Shown one piece after another: positions 41,926-51,597 of a stretch of DNA of 64,000 nucleotides. Position numbers and translations under genes: made by a program. The DNA comes from Lachnospiraceae bacterium (GTDB taxonomy: Bacteria; Bacillota; Clostridia; Lachnospirales; Lachnospiraceae): contig JALENY010000029.1 of the NCBI GenBank assembly GCA_022767285.1, positions 1 through 64,000 of the forward strand, in the 5' to 3' direction. The notes below the pieces were generated by a model that worked only from the letters and a program-made list of their open reading frames with translations, was not told where the DNA came from and made no database searches. The stretch's first letter is position 1; each line of letters starts with the position of its first letter.

Positions 41926-42921
41926 TCAGAAAAACATATTTGAAATATATCCATAGACACCGTCTACATAAACGTGGAACCAAAGTCCCTCTTCGCCAAG
42001 TTTGATCATTTTCGTCCCGGCGGGATAGCAACCGATTACGGTGGATTTTTTCATACCGGCGCAATCACGGATATTGGCCGCCTCTTTCAAAACGACCCAT
42101 TCGCCTTCCGGTACGGTACTTTCTGCCGGAGCAGGTTCCGGGGTAGGTTCCGGGGTAGGTTCCGGAGTAGCTTCAGGTGTGGGTTCCGGCTCAGCGGATG
42201 CGGTTTCTTCGGAAGCATTTGATGCATCCGGATTGAAATAAGCATATAATGCGTCATCACTGTTTACGGCTGTTTCATACTCGCTCTGAACATGGGAGAT
42301 TAACTGCTTAACGTCTGCGTAATCAACAGATTTTTCGATCAGAAGCTGTGTCTCCGCATTGGGAGCGGAAGTGCAGACATAAAGACTGCCAGCTTCGTCT
42401 GTCTGTATGTACAGTTGACTCAAACCCGGTACCTCTGTATTGATATCCGGCAATTTGTACTTATATGATACGTAAGTGATATAGGAACCGTCTGTAAGAC
42501 CACTCAGTGTATAAACGTTGATATCACGGTAACTCTCGACCGGATCGCTGGAAATATTGTTTTCATCTTCTGCGGTGAGTGTATCCACCAGGGTGCGAAG
42601 TTTTTCGATATCCTTTGCTGCGATAGCAGTGTAATACTGTTCAATCAGTGTGTTGACTTCCGGAACTGCATTTTTTGCAAGTTCATCCGATGGTGTCGGT
42701 TCCGGCGTCGGTGTTTCCGTGGGTGTTGCGGAAGGTTCTTCCTGCTGTTCTTCCGGTGTTGGGGTGGTTTCTGCCTGAACCTCATTGGGAGTATCATTCC
42801 CTGATATTGTGGATGAGATAAGGCGGATACCCAGGAAAATCAGAATCAGGGCAAGTAAAATGCCGCCGCCCAACATAAAGTAACGCAGATTATCCGATAG
42901 CCATTCTCTGAATTCGTTCAA
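41926..42921 (-). CDS. Membrane-anchored protein with C-terminal SH3-like domain
   Basis: Protein of 331 residues from TTG 42921, chosen for the AGGAGGAG site just upstream; the frame runs further into the tRNA gene, which is not a plausible start. One membrane helix (about residues 14-38), then a Thr/Pro/Glu-rich linker, a NTF2-like central domain (about 80-235: LIEQYYTAIAAKDIEKLRTL), a second linker of (P)EPTPE units (about 250-275), and a bacterial SH3 domain at the end (EAANIRDCAGMKKSTVIGCYPAG). Probably binds wall peptidoglycan. It follows tRNA-Arg. Confidence 0.8.
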   Translation of the reverse strand: MNEFREWLSDNLRYFMLGGGILLALILIFLGIRLISSTISGNDTPNEVQAETTPTPEEQQEEPSATPTETPTPEPTPSDELAKNAVPEVNTLIEQYYTAIAAKDIEKLRTLVDTLTAEDENNISSDPVESYRDINVYTLSGLTDGSYITYVSYKYKLPDINTEVPGLSQLYIQTDEAGSLYVCTSAPNAETQLLIEKSVDYADVKQLISHVQSEYETAVNSDDALYAYFNPDASNASEETASAEPEPTPEATPEPTPEPTPEPAPAESTVPEGEWVVLKEAANIRDCAGMKKSTVIGCYPAGTKMIKLGEEGLWFHVYVDGVYGYISNMFF

Positions 42922-42951
42922 TGTATACTCCTCCTCTTGTGTAGAAAAAAA

Positions 42952-43024
42952 CGCATCTGGAGGGATTCGAACCCCCGGCACGTGGCACCGGAAACCACTG
43001 CTCTATCCCCTGAGCTACAGATGC
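42952..43024 (-). tRNA. tRNA-Arg, anticodon CCG
   Basis: Minus strand, 73 bases: acceptor GCATCTG/CAGATGC, D-arm GCTC...GAGC, anticodon stem GTGGT/GCCAC around TTCCGGT, so anticodon CCG (codon CGG), and the T-loop GGTTCGAATCC. CCA is not encoded. Confidence 0.95.
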
Positions 43025-43109
43025 GTATCTTTAACATACCCAATTATTCTAGCATAAAAGTTTCTGTTTGTAAAGACAGGAATCTGTATTAAATTACAGA
43101 CTTTACGCT

Positions 43110-44030
43110 CTAAAAGGGAGTGCCGTATAAATCATACGGGGTACTCTGGTAAACGTAGTAATTCAGCCAATTGGTATACAGGTTGTTGGCATGAGCTCTC
43201 CAGCGCAGCAGAGGGCGGTTCTCCGGATTATCATTTTCGTAATAGTTTTCAGGAATCTCAATGGGCAGGTTTTTGGCCAGGTCTCGTTTATATTCTCCAT
43301 CCAGTGTGACGCGGTCATATTCCGGGTGTCCCATGACAAAAATCTTTCGTCCTTCTTCCGCCATGGCAAGAAACAGCCCTGCATCATCAGATTTTGCCAG
43401 AACCGTCAGCGCTTCACATGCCTCGATATCTTCGATGGGCACTTCCGTGTGGCGTGAGTGGGGGGCCAGGAATACGTCGTCAAAACCGCGCACCAGTGGG
43501 ATCTTCCGGTTCATTACTCTGTGCCAGAACAGACCGAATTTTTTCTTGTCCAGAAGCCGTTTTTGAAGGCCGTAGTGATAGTAAAGGCCGGCCTGGGCTG
43601 CCCAACACAGATAGATGGTGGAGGTAACGGATTTTTCGGCCCAGTCCATGATTTCAGTCAGCTCTTCCCAGTAGTCCACTTCTTCAAATTCCATCATTTC
43701 AACCGGTGCACCGGTGATGATCATACCGTCGAATTTCAACTTTTTGATCGTGTCAAAAGTCTCATAAAAACGGTTCAGATGGCTTCTGGAAGTATTTTTG
43801 GATTCATGGGATTTTACTGCCATGAAGGTCACGTCAATCTGAAGCGGAGTATTGGAGAGAGAACGCAGAAGCTGCAGTTCAGTCTCTTCTTTTAAAGGCA
43901 TGAGATTCAGAATCAGGATCTGAATGGGACGGATGTCCTGATGAAGGGCACGGGTCTCGTCCATGACAAAAATGTTCTCTCGTTCCAGAATCTCTTTTAC
44001 CGGCAGGTCACTTTGAATTTTAATTGGCAT
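43110..44030 (-). CDS. metA: Homoserine O-acetyltransferase (MetA type)
   Basis: Protein of 306 residues. Activates homoserine for methionine synthesis. The catalytic Cys lies in YLCWAAQAGLYYHYG (about residue 142); His and Glu of the triad are in VMGHPEYD. The specificity loop reads TGAPVEMMEFEEVDYW; a Glu at the position after TGAPV marks acetyl-CoA users, where succinyl users have Gly. So O-acetylation is inferred. It starts six bases after ligA, whose last codons contain its ribosome site (GAGGTG), and is the last gene of rluF-ligA-metA. Confidence 0.93.
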   Translation of the reverse strand: MPIKIQSDLPVKEILERENIFVMDETRALHQDIRPIQILILNLMPLKEETELQLLRSLSNTPLQIDVTFMAVKSHESKNTSRSHLNRFYETFDTIKKLKFDGMIITGAPVEMMEFEEVDYWEELTEIMDWAEKSVTSTIYLCWAAQAGLYYHYGLQKRLLDKKKFGLFWHRVMNRKIPLVRGFDDVFLAPHSRHTEVPIEDIEACEALTVLAKSDDAGLFLAMAEEGRKIFVMGHPEYDRVTLDGEYKRDLAKNLPIEIPENYYENDNPENRPLLRWRAHANNLYTNWLNYYVYQSTPYDLYGTPF

Positions 44031-44036
44031 GTTTTT

Positions 44037-46040
44037 TCACCTCGTCATTTCTATAAAATCTTCTTCTGAAAGTATGGGGATGTTCAGTTCCCGGGCCTTC
44101 TTGTTTTTGGATGAAGTGGAGGCGGTATCGTTGTTGATCAGAAAACTGGTTTTTCCGGTTACAGAACCGGTGACTTTTCCTCCTTTTGATTCGATAAAGG
44201 CTTTCAGTTCGTTACGGTTGGAAAAGTGGTTCAGGCTTCCTGTGATAACAAATGTTTTACCGCTCAAAGAGTCATCCGATGATTCTTCCGGTTTTTCTAT
44301 GGTAACCAGAGTGAGAAGATGATCTACTATTCTATTATGCACCTCATTGGCGAAATAGTCCACAAAAGTTTTTGCAATTACCGGTCCGATGCCATCAATG
44401 GCGCTGAGATCTTCTTCGCTTGCCCTGCGGAGTGCTGTAAAATCATGGTCGTACTGTCTGCACAGGAGCTTGGCTCCCGCAAGCCCGATATTCAGGATGC
44501 CAAGACTGTAAAGAAAGTTCGGAAGCGTAGTTACGGAGGCTTTTTGGATACTGTTCATCAGACGTTCAAAAGATTTTTCACCAAAACCTTCCATGGAGAT
44601 GATTTCTTCACGGTAACGGCTAAGGAGAAAAATGTCGCCGAAATCGTGAATAAAGCCCCGGGCAATGAATTTTTCCAGCGTAGCTTCGGAAAGACCGTCT
44701 ATATTCATGGCATCCCGACTGACAAAATGCGAAAAGGACTTGATTCTTTTCGCCTGGCAGTCAGGATTCAGGCAGTTCAGGGTCTCCACATCGTTTTCGC
44801 AGATGATTTTTGCCTGACCGCCGCAGACCGGGCAGGTGTCCGGTATGGTAAGATCGCCGCTTCGGGTGAGATTTTCGGCAATCTGCGGGATGATCATATT
44901 GGCTTTGTAGACGGTAATGGTATCGCCGATGCCCAGTTCCAGCGCTTTTACAATGCTGATATTGTGCACGCTGGCGCGGCTGACGGTGGTGCCTTCCAGA
45001 TCCACCGGCTCAAAGATGGCAACCGGGTTGATCAGGCCGGTGCGGGAGGGACTCCATTCTATTTCAAGAAGATGGGTCTCACGCATTTCGTCCGCCCATT
45101 TGAATGCAAAGGCATTTCTCGGGAACTTGGCGGTGGTTCCGAGGGATTCTCCGAATCGGATATCGTCGTAGAGTGCCACCAGACCGTCAGAAGGGAAATC
45201 GTTTGTGGCTATTTTTTCGGAAAACCAGTCGATGGTTTCATTCAGATTTTCTCTGGTTACGACCCGATAATCTACGATTTCAAAGCCCTGCTCCTTAAGC
45301 CACAGCATTTTCTTTTCATTGGAGTTTTCAAAATCCGGATCCTGTGAAGCTGCTTCCGAAAGGGGCTGCATATCAGGCTGTCCGGAAGGGATCTCTTTGG
45401 CGCTTACCAGAGAAAAGGCGTAAAAACGGACATGGCGCTTTGCAGTGACTTCATTATTTAGCTGGCGCACGGAACCGCTGCACAGATTTCGCGGATTTTT
45501 GTAGCGCGCATCCACATCTTCGATTTCCCGGTTGATTTTTTCAAAATCCGAGTAGGTGATGATCGCCTCGCCCCGAAGTACCAGCTCGCCGCGAAATGGT
45601 ATTTTTAAGGGAAGATTGTCGAATACCCGTGCATTGTTGGTGACGACTTCTCCGACCACACCGTTGCCGCGGGTGACCGACTTTGCCAGAACACCGTCCC
45701 GATAGGTCAGTACGATGGTCAGCCCGTCCATTTTCCATGAGAGCAGAGTTTTATGGTCTCCCACAAAATCCATCAGAACGCTGCGCTCTTTTGTCTTATC
45801 AAGAGAAAGCATGGGGCTGGGATGGGTCTCTTTGGGAAGTTCGTCCACGGATTCATAGCCCACAGCCTGGGTGGGACTACCGGTCAGTACGGTACCGGTC
45901 TCTTTTTCCAGCTGTTCCAGTTCCGAATACAGCTCGTCATATTCACGGTTATCCATTATTTCACGGTCTTCCTGATAGTAGGCCTTTGAAGCCCGGTTCA
46001 GAAGATAGACCAGTTCTTTCATACGCTCCATTTGAGTCAT
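44037..46040 (-). CDS. ligA: DNA ligase, NAD-dependent
   Basis: Protein of 667 residues. Seals nicks in replication and repair. The adenylation site is LLSWKMDGLTIVL, with the active-site Lys near residue 112; NNRNEYDELY-like NREYDELYSELEQLE forms the NAD-binding Ia domain. Then OB fold, zinc finger CPVCGG...CENDVETLNCLNPDC, HhH motifs (LSAIDGIGPVIAKT) and a C-terminal BRCT domain (about 590-667, LSGKTFVITGSL). Note K-M-D-G in place of the common KxDG with E or I, still within the motif. Second gene of the operon, six bases behind rluF. Confidence 0.95.
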   Translation of the reverse strand: MTQMERMKELVYLLNRASKAYYQEDREIMDNREYDELYSELEQLEKETGTVLTGSPTQAVGYESVDELPKETHPSPMLSLDKTKERSVLMDFVGDHKTLLSWKMDGLTIVLTYRDGVLAKSVTRGNGVVGEVVTNNARVFDNLPLKIPFRGELVLRGEAIITYSDFEKINREIEDVDARYKNPRNLCSGSVRQLNNEVTAKRHVRFYAFSLVSAKEIPSGQPDMQPLSEAASQDPDFENSNEKKMLWLKEQGFEIVDYRVVTRENLNETIDWFSEKIATNDFPSDGLVALYDDIRFGESLGTTAKFPRNAFAFKWADEMRETHLLEIEWSPSRTGLINPVAIFEPVDLEGTTVSRASVHNISIVKALELGIGDTITVYKANMIIPQIAENLTRSGDLTIPDTCPVCGGQAKIICENDVETLNCLNPDCQAKRIKSFSHFVSRDAMNIDGLSEATLEKFIARGFIHDFGDIFLLSRYREEIISMEGFGEKSFERLMNSIQKASVTTLPNFLYSLGILNIGLAGAKLLCRQYDHDFTALRRASEEDLSAIDGIGPVIAKTFVDYFANEVHNRIVDHLLTLVTIEKPEESSDDSLSGKTFVITGSLNHFSNRNELKAFIESKGGKVTGSVTGKTSFLINNDTASTSSKNKKARELNIPILSEEDFIEMTR

Positions 46041-46046
46041 AGAATC

Positions 46047-46754
46047 TTACTCCTGTTCTAATTGATGGTAAAGTTCCTCTTTTTCACGGTTCGTCAGAGG
46101 ACGGGTCTGCCCTTCCGGCAGATTCCCAAGATGCAGGTTCATGATACGCACTCGTTTTAACTGTACCACATTATAGTGAAAATATTCACACATGCGACGG
46201 ATCTGGCGGTTCAGCCCCTGGGTCAGTACAATGCGGAAAGTATTTTTGGAGACTTTTGTCACCTCGCAGGGGCGGGTGACTGTATCAAGGATGGGGACAC
46301 CGCCTGCCATATCCTTTAAAAATTCGTCGGTGATGGGGTGATCAACGGTGACCCGGTATTCTTTTTCGTGCCGGTTGCGGGCGCGCATCATTTTATCGAT
46401 CAGGTCTCCGTCATTGGTCAGCAGCATCAGTCCCTCGGAATCCTTATCCAACCGGCCCGCGTAGGTGATGCGAACCGGATAGTTCAGATAATCCATAAGG
46501 TTATTCGGCTCCCGCTTTTCAGCCGTGCAGACAATGCCTTTTGGCTTGTTGAATAAAAGGAAAACTTTTTCCTGAACCGGTCCGATGGATTTTCCGTTGA
46601 CGGTAATTTTGTTTTTTGCTGTCACACGCTGCCCGGGAACGGCCGGTTTTCCGTCCACGCAAACGAGATTTTTTTCGATCAGACGATCGGCCTCACGGCG
46701 TGAACAGATACCTGATTCACTTAAATATTTATTTAATCTGGTTTCTTTTTCCAT
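46047..46754 (-). CDS. 23S rRNA pseudouridine synthase, RluB/E/F type
   Basis: Protein of 235 residues. N-terminal S4 RNA-binding domain (RLNKYLSESGICSRREADRLI, in part), then the RsuA-family catalytic domain: the motif YAGRLDKDSEGLMLLTNDG with catalytic Asp (about residue 102), and the C-terminal LTQGLNRQIRRMCEYF. The latter matches RluF-type enzymes acting on helix 69-80 regions of 23S rRNA; the exact site is inferred. First gene of the operon with ligA and metA. Confidence 0.9.
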   Translation of the reverse strand: MEKETRLNKYLSESGICSRREADRLIEKNLVCVDGKPAVPGQRVTAKNKITVNGKSIGPVQEKVFLLFNKPKGIVCTAEKREPNNLMDYLNYPVRITYAGRLDKDSEGLMLLTNDGDLIDKMMRARNRHEKEYRVTVDHPITDEFLKDMAGGVPILDTVTRPCEVTKVSKNTFRIVLTQGLNRQIRRMCEYFHYNVVQLKRVRIMNLHLGNLPEGQTRPLTNREKEELYHQLEQE

Positions 46755-46988
46755 AAAAGTACTCCATAATAGTTCGATCGTGCACAGTGGCTGTGAGAAT
46801 GAAACTTCGGCTGTGCCTTACGACCCATTATATCTTTTTTGGAAGATGAACGCAACGAAGAGATACATATTTTTGCGGTATCTTTTTCCGATACATCGTG
46901 GTATGATGGTGCTAAGGTCACCGCGTCTGTATATGGAACAGGCATTGATGTGCAGATGCTGGGGGTGAGCGGAAGAGAGGAAGAACAT

Positions 46989-47435
46989 ATGAAGTTAGTG
47001 ATTCAGCGTGTAAATAAAGCTTCGGTAGCCATCGACGGTGCCGAATATAGCAGCATTGGAAAAGGTTTTCTTGTATTAGTGGGAATTTCGGACACGGATA
47101 CAAAAGAAATTGCAGACAAGTATATCCGGAAAATGGTTGGACTGCGGATTTTTGAAGATGAGGAAGGGAAAACAAATCTTTCACTGCGGGATGTGGGCGG
47201 AGCCGTACTGATGGTCTCACAGTTCACGCTGTATGCAAACTGCAGGAAAGGAAATCGCCCCAGCTTTATCGGGGCAGGCAAGCCGGATGCGGCAGAAGCG
47301 CTTTACAATTATATGGTGGAAAAGACAAAAGAGTGTGTGCCGGAAGTTAAGACAGGAGTGTTCGGTGCCCATATGAAGGTTGCCCTGGAAAATGACGGAC
47401 CTTTTACTATTATGTTGGATGAACATATCTTATAG
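46989..47435 (+). CDS. dtd: D-aminoacyl-tRNA deacylase
   Basis: Protein of 148 residues from ATG 46989 (GAGGAAG upstream). Removes D-amino acids from mischarged tRNA. Visible: [17 protein letters not shown] at the start, the SQxT motif [19 protein letters not shown] (in part, about 78-96) with the catalytic Thr, and the Gly-cisPro-like segment [10 protein letters not shown] at the end. Followed by a CPBP protease gene 11 bases on. Confidence 0.96.
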   Translation: MKLVIQRVNKASVAIDGAEYSSIGKGFLVLVGISDTDTKEIADKYIRKMVGLRIFEDEEGKTNLSLRDVGGAVLMVSQFTLYANCRKGNRPSFIGAGKPDAAEALYNYMVEKTKECVPEVKTGVFGAHMKVALENDGPFTIMLDEHIL

Positions 47436-47446
47436 GAGGACAGGCG

Positions 47447-48460
47447 ATGGAGGAAAATTTGTATAAGGAAGAGAACATACCTGATATGCTTCCGGCAAAA
47501 AAACAGAAAAGGAAGCTAAGGCCATGGCAGGGAATCCTGTTTTTTGTGCTTGTAATACTGGCTATGATCTTTATCTGTTCAACTATGCAGTATTACTGGG
47601 GAATGGCAGGACTGGCGGCCACGGAGCTTTTTCTCCTTTGTATGTCCCTTCTGTACGTGTGGATCCTGCGGGCAGATTTCAAAGAGGTATTTCCGTTCAG
47701 GAAGCTTCAGCTGTCCCCTTTTTTCGGAACCATGCTCCTTTGGGGCGCCGGATATTTGCTGCTGATGGTCTTGATGGTAACTTTGATGTATCTGTTTCCG
47801 GAAGAATATTTTTCTGTGAGTGAAGGCCTCAGCGATTTCATGCAGGATACAAATCCTTTTGTGGAATTTTTTGTTACCGCTTTTATGGCTGCTGTCTGTG
47901 AGGAAATGGTCACCAGAGGGGTGATTCAGAACAGCCTTTATCCTCTTCGAAATAAATGGCTGATCATTACGCTGGTGGGTGTTATGTTCGGCATTTTGCA
48001 CATGGATCCCATCCGATTTTTACCCACTGCGTTTTTGGGCGGACTGATGGCCTATGTAGTATATGAGACAAAAAATCTGCTTTACGGCATGCTGTTTCAT
48101 TTCCTTAATAATGGTTTTATCTCTGTGATATCCTTGTTTCAGACGGGAAGCGTAGATGAATCCGTTGATCTGCTTTTGGAACAGCCTGCATTGATTCTTA
48201 TGAGTCTGGGAAGTTATATGATGATGGCCTGTGTTGCTCCGTTTTTGCTGTATACGGCGGCGTATCTGGTGCGAAGGGGCAACAGCCGGGGAGAAAAAGT
48301 GACTTATCTTCCGGCAAGAGGAAAGGGTGTGGTGTTGACTATTCTGATCAGTACGACGGTATTGCTTCTGATCGGCGGTTTGGTGCTGATGGTGGCTATA
48401 ATCCTGCTGCATCCGGAGATGCTGATGGATACCGTGGAATCCATGAAATATGCTGTATAG
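47447..48460 (+). CDS. CPBP family intramembrane metalloprotease
   Basis: Protein of 337 residues with about eight membrane segments. The CPBP/Rce1 motifs are EEMVTRGVIQ (about residue 152; the two Glu) and FGILHMDPIRFLPTAFLGG (catalytic-type His). Members cleave prenylated or membrane proteins, or protect against bacteriocins; substrate unknown. Ribosome site TAGGAGG. Probably co-transcribed with dtd. Confidence 0.88.
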   Translation: MEENLYKEENIPDMLPAKKQKRKLRPWQGILFFVLVILAMIFICSTMQYYWGMAGLAATELFLLCMSLLYVWILRADFKEVFPFRKLQLSPFFGTMLLWGAGYLLLMVLMVTLMYLFPEEYFSVSEGLSDFMQDTNPFVEFFVTAFMAAVCEEMVTRGVIQNSLYPLRNKWLIITLVGVMFGILHMDPIRFLPTAFLGGLMAYVVYETKNLLYGMLFHFLNNGFISVISLFQTGSVDESVDLLLEQPALILMSLGSYMMMACVAPFLLYTAAYLVRRGNSRGEKVTYLPARGKGVVLTILISTTVLLLIGGLVLMVAIILLHPEMLMDTVESMKYAV

Positions 48461-48588
48461 CGTGAAATACTTCCGCCCGAAGGGCCTGAATTAAGGGATG
48501 TACGAACAAACGAGAATATAACTTTGTGAAAAGTGAGACAAAAAAATGCTCTTTTTCCTCTTTTTTTGGCAAAAATTATCGGCTTTTC

Positions 48589-48617
48589 TTGTATAATTAT
48601 ACTTTGCATGTTATAAT
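48589..48617 (+). promoter_or_regulatory. Promoter of the NhaC-type gene
   Basis: TTGTAT (48589-48594), 17 bases, extended -10 TGT-TATAAT (48609-48617). Confidence 0.65.
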
Positions 48618-48659
48618 TACCAAGTATTTTACTTTAATGCATTAGGAGGAGAAAGTGTT

Positions 48660-50171
48660 ATGGATGGTTCTATGTTCATCGGAACCTGGTGGGCCCTTGT
48701 TCCGCCGGTTCTGGCAATTGTACTGGCCTTTATTACAAAGGAAGTGTACAGTTCTCTGTTGATCGGTATTATGGTCGGAGTTCTGTTTTATACAGGATTT
48801 GTGCCCTGGGATGCCTTTAACGCACTGTTCGATATCATGAAAAATAACATGAATCTGAACATTCTTATTTTTGATATTCTGCTTGGCATGATTATTGTGC
48901 TCATGCAGAAATCCGGCGGTTCCGCTGCTTACGGCAACTGGGCCGGCAAAAAGATCAAGAGCAAAAAATCGGCTCTTTTGGCAACCAGCGGACTTGGTAT
49001 GCTGATTTTTGTGGATGACTATTTCAACTGTCTGACCGTAGGTTCTGTTATGCGCCCGCTTACAGACCGTTATAAGGTATCCCGTGCAAAACTGGCTTAT
49101 ATCATTGATGCAACCGCAGCACCCATATGTATTATTGCGCCGATTTCATCCTGGGCCGCAGCGGTAAACTCTTATGTCCCGGAGGATGCGGGAATTACCG
49201 GATTTCAGTTATTTTTAAGAACCATTCCGTATAATCTGTATGCGCTGCTGACTATTTTTATGGTTATCTATATTATCTGCCGCAACATCGACTTCGGACA
49301 GATGAAAGTTCATGAGAAAAATGCGGCAAACGGGGACCTTTTTACCAGCGGAGCAGAAGAATTTGACAATGTCTCAGAAGATAAAATTTCTTCTAACGGA
49401 CGTGCTTTCGATCTGGTTCTTCCGATCGTAGTATTGATCGTATCTGCAGTGGGAGCTATGATCTACACCGGAGTTTTAGACGGTGCAACGAATGTTATCG
49501 ATGCGTTTGCAGGATGTGATGCAGAAACCAGTTTGATTTTTGCGACCTTTATCACACTTATCTTCATGCTGATCCTGTATCTGCCCCGTAAAGTGGTAAG
49601 TTTTACCGAGTTCATGAACAGCCTTGTAGAGGGATTCAAACTGATGATCCCGGCTGTTATGGTGCTGATTCTGGCATGGACCTTAAAAGGTGTTGGTGAT
49701 GCACTCTGCCTTGGCGATTTTGTGAGCGGTGTTGTCGGAAACAATGCTTCTGCCAGCATACTGATCCCGGTTATTATGTTTGCAGTTGGTCTGTTCCTCG
49801 GATTCTCAACAGGTACCTCATGGGGTACATTTGCGATCCTGATCCCGATCGTAATCGCTCTGTTCGGCGGACAGAATCTGGAAATGATGATCATTTCCGT
49901 ATCTGCAGTCCTTGCGGGTGCGGTATGCGGTGATCATGTATCTCCGATTTCCGATACTACGATCATGTCTTCAGCTGGTGCACAGAGTAACCATATCAAT
50001 CACGTATCTACTCAGATGCAGTATGCGATGGTGGTTGCTGTGGTATGCGCAGTGGGCTATGTAATCGCCGGCTTGTGCAAGAACTGGATCATCACACTGG
50101 CTGCCAGCCTGGTAATCCTGATTGCTGTGCTTGAAGTGATTCGTGCTCACAGTGCAAAGCAGGATGCTTAA
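48660..50171 (+). CDS. Na+/H+ antiporter, NhaC family
   Basis: Protein of 503 residues with about 11-12 membrane segments. Family features: WALVPPVLAIVLAFITKEVY at the start, GMLIFVDDYFNCLTVGSVMRP, DATAAPICIIAPISSWAA, GFSTGTSWGTFAILIPI and GDHVSPISDTTIMSSAGA. Exchanges sodium for protons, though some relatives exchange carboxylates (malate/lactate) or amino acids, so substrate is uncertain. Ribosome site GGAGGAG. Confidence 0.88.
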   Translation: MDGSMFIGTWWALVPPVLAIVLAFITKEVYSSLLIGIMVGVLFYTGFVPWDAFNALFDIMKNNMNLNILIFDILLGMIIVLMQKSGGSAAYGNWAGKKIKSKKSALLATSGLGMLIFVDDYFNCLTVGSVMRPLTDRYKVSRAKLAYIIDATAAPICIIAPISSWAAAVNSYVPEDAGITGFQLFLRTIPYNLYALLTIFMVIYIICRNIDFGQMKVHEKNAANGDLFTSGAEEFDNVSEDKISSNGRAFDLVLPIVVLIVSAVGAMIYTGVLDGATNVIDAFAGCDAETSLIFATFITLIFMLILYLPRKVVSFTEFMNSLVEGFKLMIPAVMVLILAWTLKGVGDALCLGDFVSGVVGNNASASILIPVIMFAVGLFLGFSTGTSWGTFAILIPIVIALFGGQNLEMMIISVSAVLAGAVCGDHVSPISDTTIMSSAGAQSNHINHVSTQMQYAMVVAVVCAVGYVIAGLCKNWIITLAASLVILIAVLEVIRAHSAKQDA

Positions 50172-50187
50172 AAGACAGGAGTCAAAA

Positions 50188-50790
50188 ATGATAAAAATAG
50201 ATGTGCCTTACATCAATCAAAGTGAAAAATACCCTACGGGATGTGAAAGCGTGACTACGGTCATGCTTTTGCATTATCTGGGATATGATATTTCGGTTGA
50301 TGAATTTATTCAGAAACACCTGGCTGTGAAAGGTTTTGAAAAGAGGAATGGTATTCTGTACGGACCCAACCCCTGGGAATGTTTTGCGGGAAGTCCTTAT
50401 GATCCCGATTCCATGGGCTGCTATGCACCGGTTATCTGCAGGGCGCTTGCGTCCGTTGCAGGAGATAAATATGAAGTACACAATGAAACCGGGAAAGATC
50501 TTGGCTACCTGGTGGAAACTTATTTGAGGCAGGATATGCCGGTCATTCTCTGGAACTCCATCAATATGCGGGAACCGGTGATCGGACCCCAATGGAGACT
50601 TTTGGATAACGGCGAAGTCTTCACCTGGATATCAAATGAGCACTGTATGCTCCTGGTGGGGGAAAACGAGAATGCCTATATTTTTAATGATCCTTATGAG
50701 AACCGGGGAGTGATCGAGTGCCCGAAGGAGATTATAGAGAACCGGTATCAGGTGTATTATCGGCAGGCTATTGGCCTGACATCGCGTTAA
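50188..50790 (+). CDS. C39-like peptidase family protein
   Basis: Protein of 200 residues from ATG 50188 (AGGAG upstream). Papain-like C39-type fold: VPYINQSEKYPTGCESVTTVMLL contains the catalytic Cys (about residue 18), WISNEHCMLLVG the His and FNDPYE the Asp. No signal peptide and no transporter domains, so not a bacteriocin-export ABC protein. Substrate unknown. It starts 16 bases after the antiporter gene, so probably same transcript. Confidence 0.85.
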   Translation: MIKIDVPYINQSEKYPTGCESVTTVMLLHYLGYDISVDEFIQKHLAVKGFEKRNGILYGPNPWECFAGSPYDPDSMGCYAPVICRALASVAGDKYEVHNETGKDLGYLVETYLRQDMPVILWNSINMREPVIGPQWRLLDNGEVFTWISNEHCMLLVGENENAYIFNDPYENRGVIECPKEIIENRYQVYYRQAIGLTSR

Positions 50791-50909
50791 ATTGTCGTAA
50801 AATGTGAAAATCCTACCATTTCTGCGTAATAATGTTACTTGCTTTTTTGGGATAAAAGGATATAATGGTAAGCGTAGGCAAAAATGGTGATTGCTTCAGG
50901 AGGAAGAAA

Positions 50910-51500
50910 ATGAGAAAAAAATCCCATATCTTGTTAGCCAGATGTCTCGCAGATCAGGTACAGGCCATTGACCTGCAGTCCCACAGAAAAGCATTTTGTC
51001 TGGGCAGTATCCTTCCGGATCTGAAACCATCTTTTTTGACAACAAAGCATGAGTTTAATGTGAATTTTGAACTGGTTCAGAAAAAAATAAGAACCCTTAC
51101 CATTGACTGCAAGATTGATGAGCGCAATGCCAGAGTATACTGGAGGCAGTTGGGTGAGGTTACCCATCATGTGGCGGATTATTTCACTTTTCCCCATAAT
51201 GATACCTACGAGGGTACGCTGTTGGAACACGGACAGTATGAAGCAGAACTGAAGCGCGGTCTGAAAAAATACATCAAAAATGGGGAGGCAATGTACAATT
51301 GCAGAAAAGGCGTACGCTTTACCAGTTTTGAGCAGATCATCACCTTTATCAAAAGAGCGCATGAACTGTATGTCTCAAAGGAGCGGAACGTACAGGAGGA
51401 TATTCAGTTTATCATCACGGTCTGCTATCAGGTGATGCAGGGTATCGTCCATCTGCTGGAGGAAAAACTTGAGATTACTCTGAATCCCTGCTTTGCATAG
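50910..51500 (+). CDS. Zinc-dependent phospholipase C-like protein
   Basis: Protein of 196 residues from ATG 50910 (AGGAGGAAG upstream). All-helical, with the pattern SHILLARCLADQ near the start, FCLGSILPDLKPSF, and LGEVTHHVADYFTFPHND, whose His and Asp residues fit the zinc site of the PF00882 family. There is no signal peptide, so an intracellular or alternative role is likely. Function unproven. Confidence 0.75.
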   Translation: MRKKSHILLARCLADQVQAIDLQSHRKAFCLGSILPDLKPSFLTTKHEFNVNFELVQKKIRTLTIDCKIDERNARVYWRQLGEVTHHVADYFTFPHNDTYEGTLLEHGQYEAELKRGLKKYIKNGEAMYNCRKGVRFTSFEQIITFIKRAHELYVSKERNVQEDIQFIITVCYQVMQGIVHLLEEKLEITLNPCFA

Positions 51501-51547
51501 GAAAACATATATTCTGATTTTTGGATTACTTCACATAGTATATTTAA

Positions 51548-51597
51548 AAGTCCGCATCAAATCGAAAAATGACGATTGATGCGGACTTATTGTTTTT
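51548..51597. terminator. Bidirectional terminator
   Basis: AAGTCCGCATCA and TGATGCGGACTT pair, extended inward by ATCG/CGAT with one bulge, between two converging genes. T-rich sequence follows on the + side. Confidence 0.8.

Noticed and set aside
44319-45347. 342-codon open frame on the + strand
   Set aside because: It lies fully antisense to ligA, which has all ligase motifs; no ribosome site and no family resemblance.
46839-46988. N-terminal extension of dtd
   Set aside because: The D-aminoacyl-tRNA deacylase family starts at MKLVIQRV; the ribosome site supports 46989.
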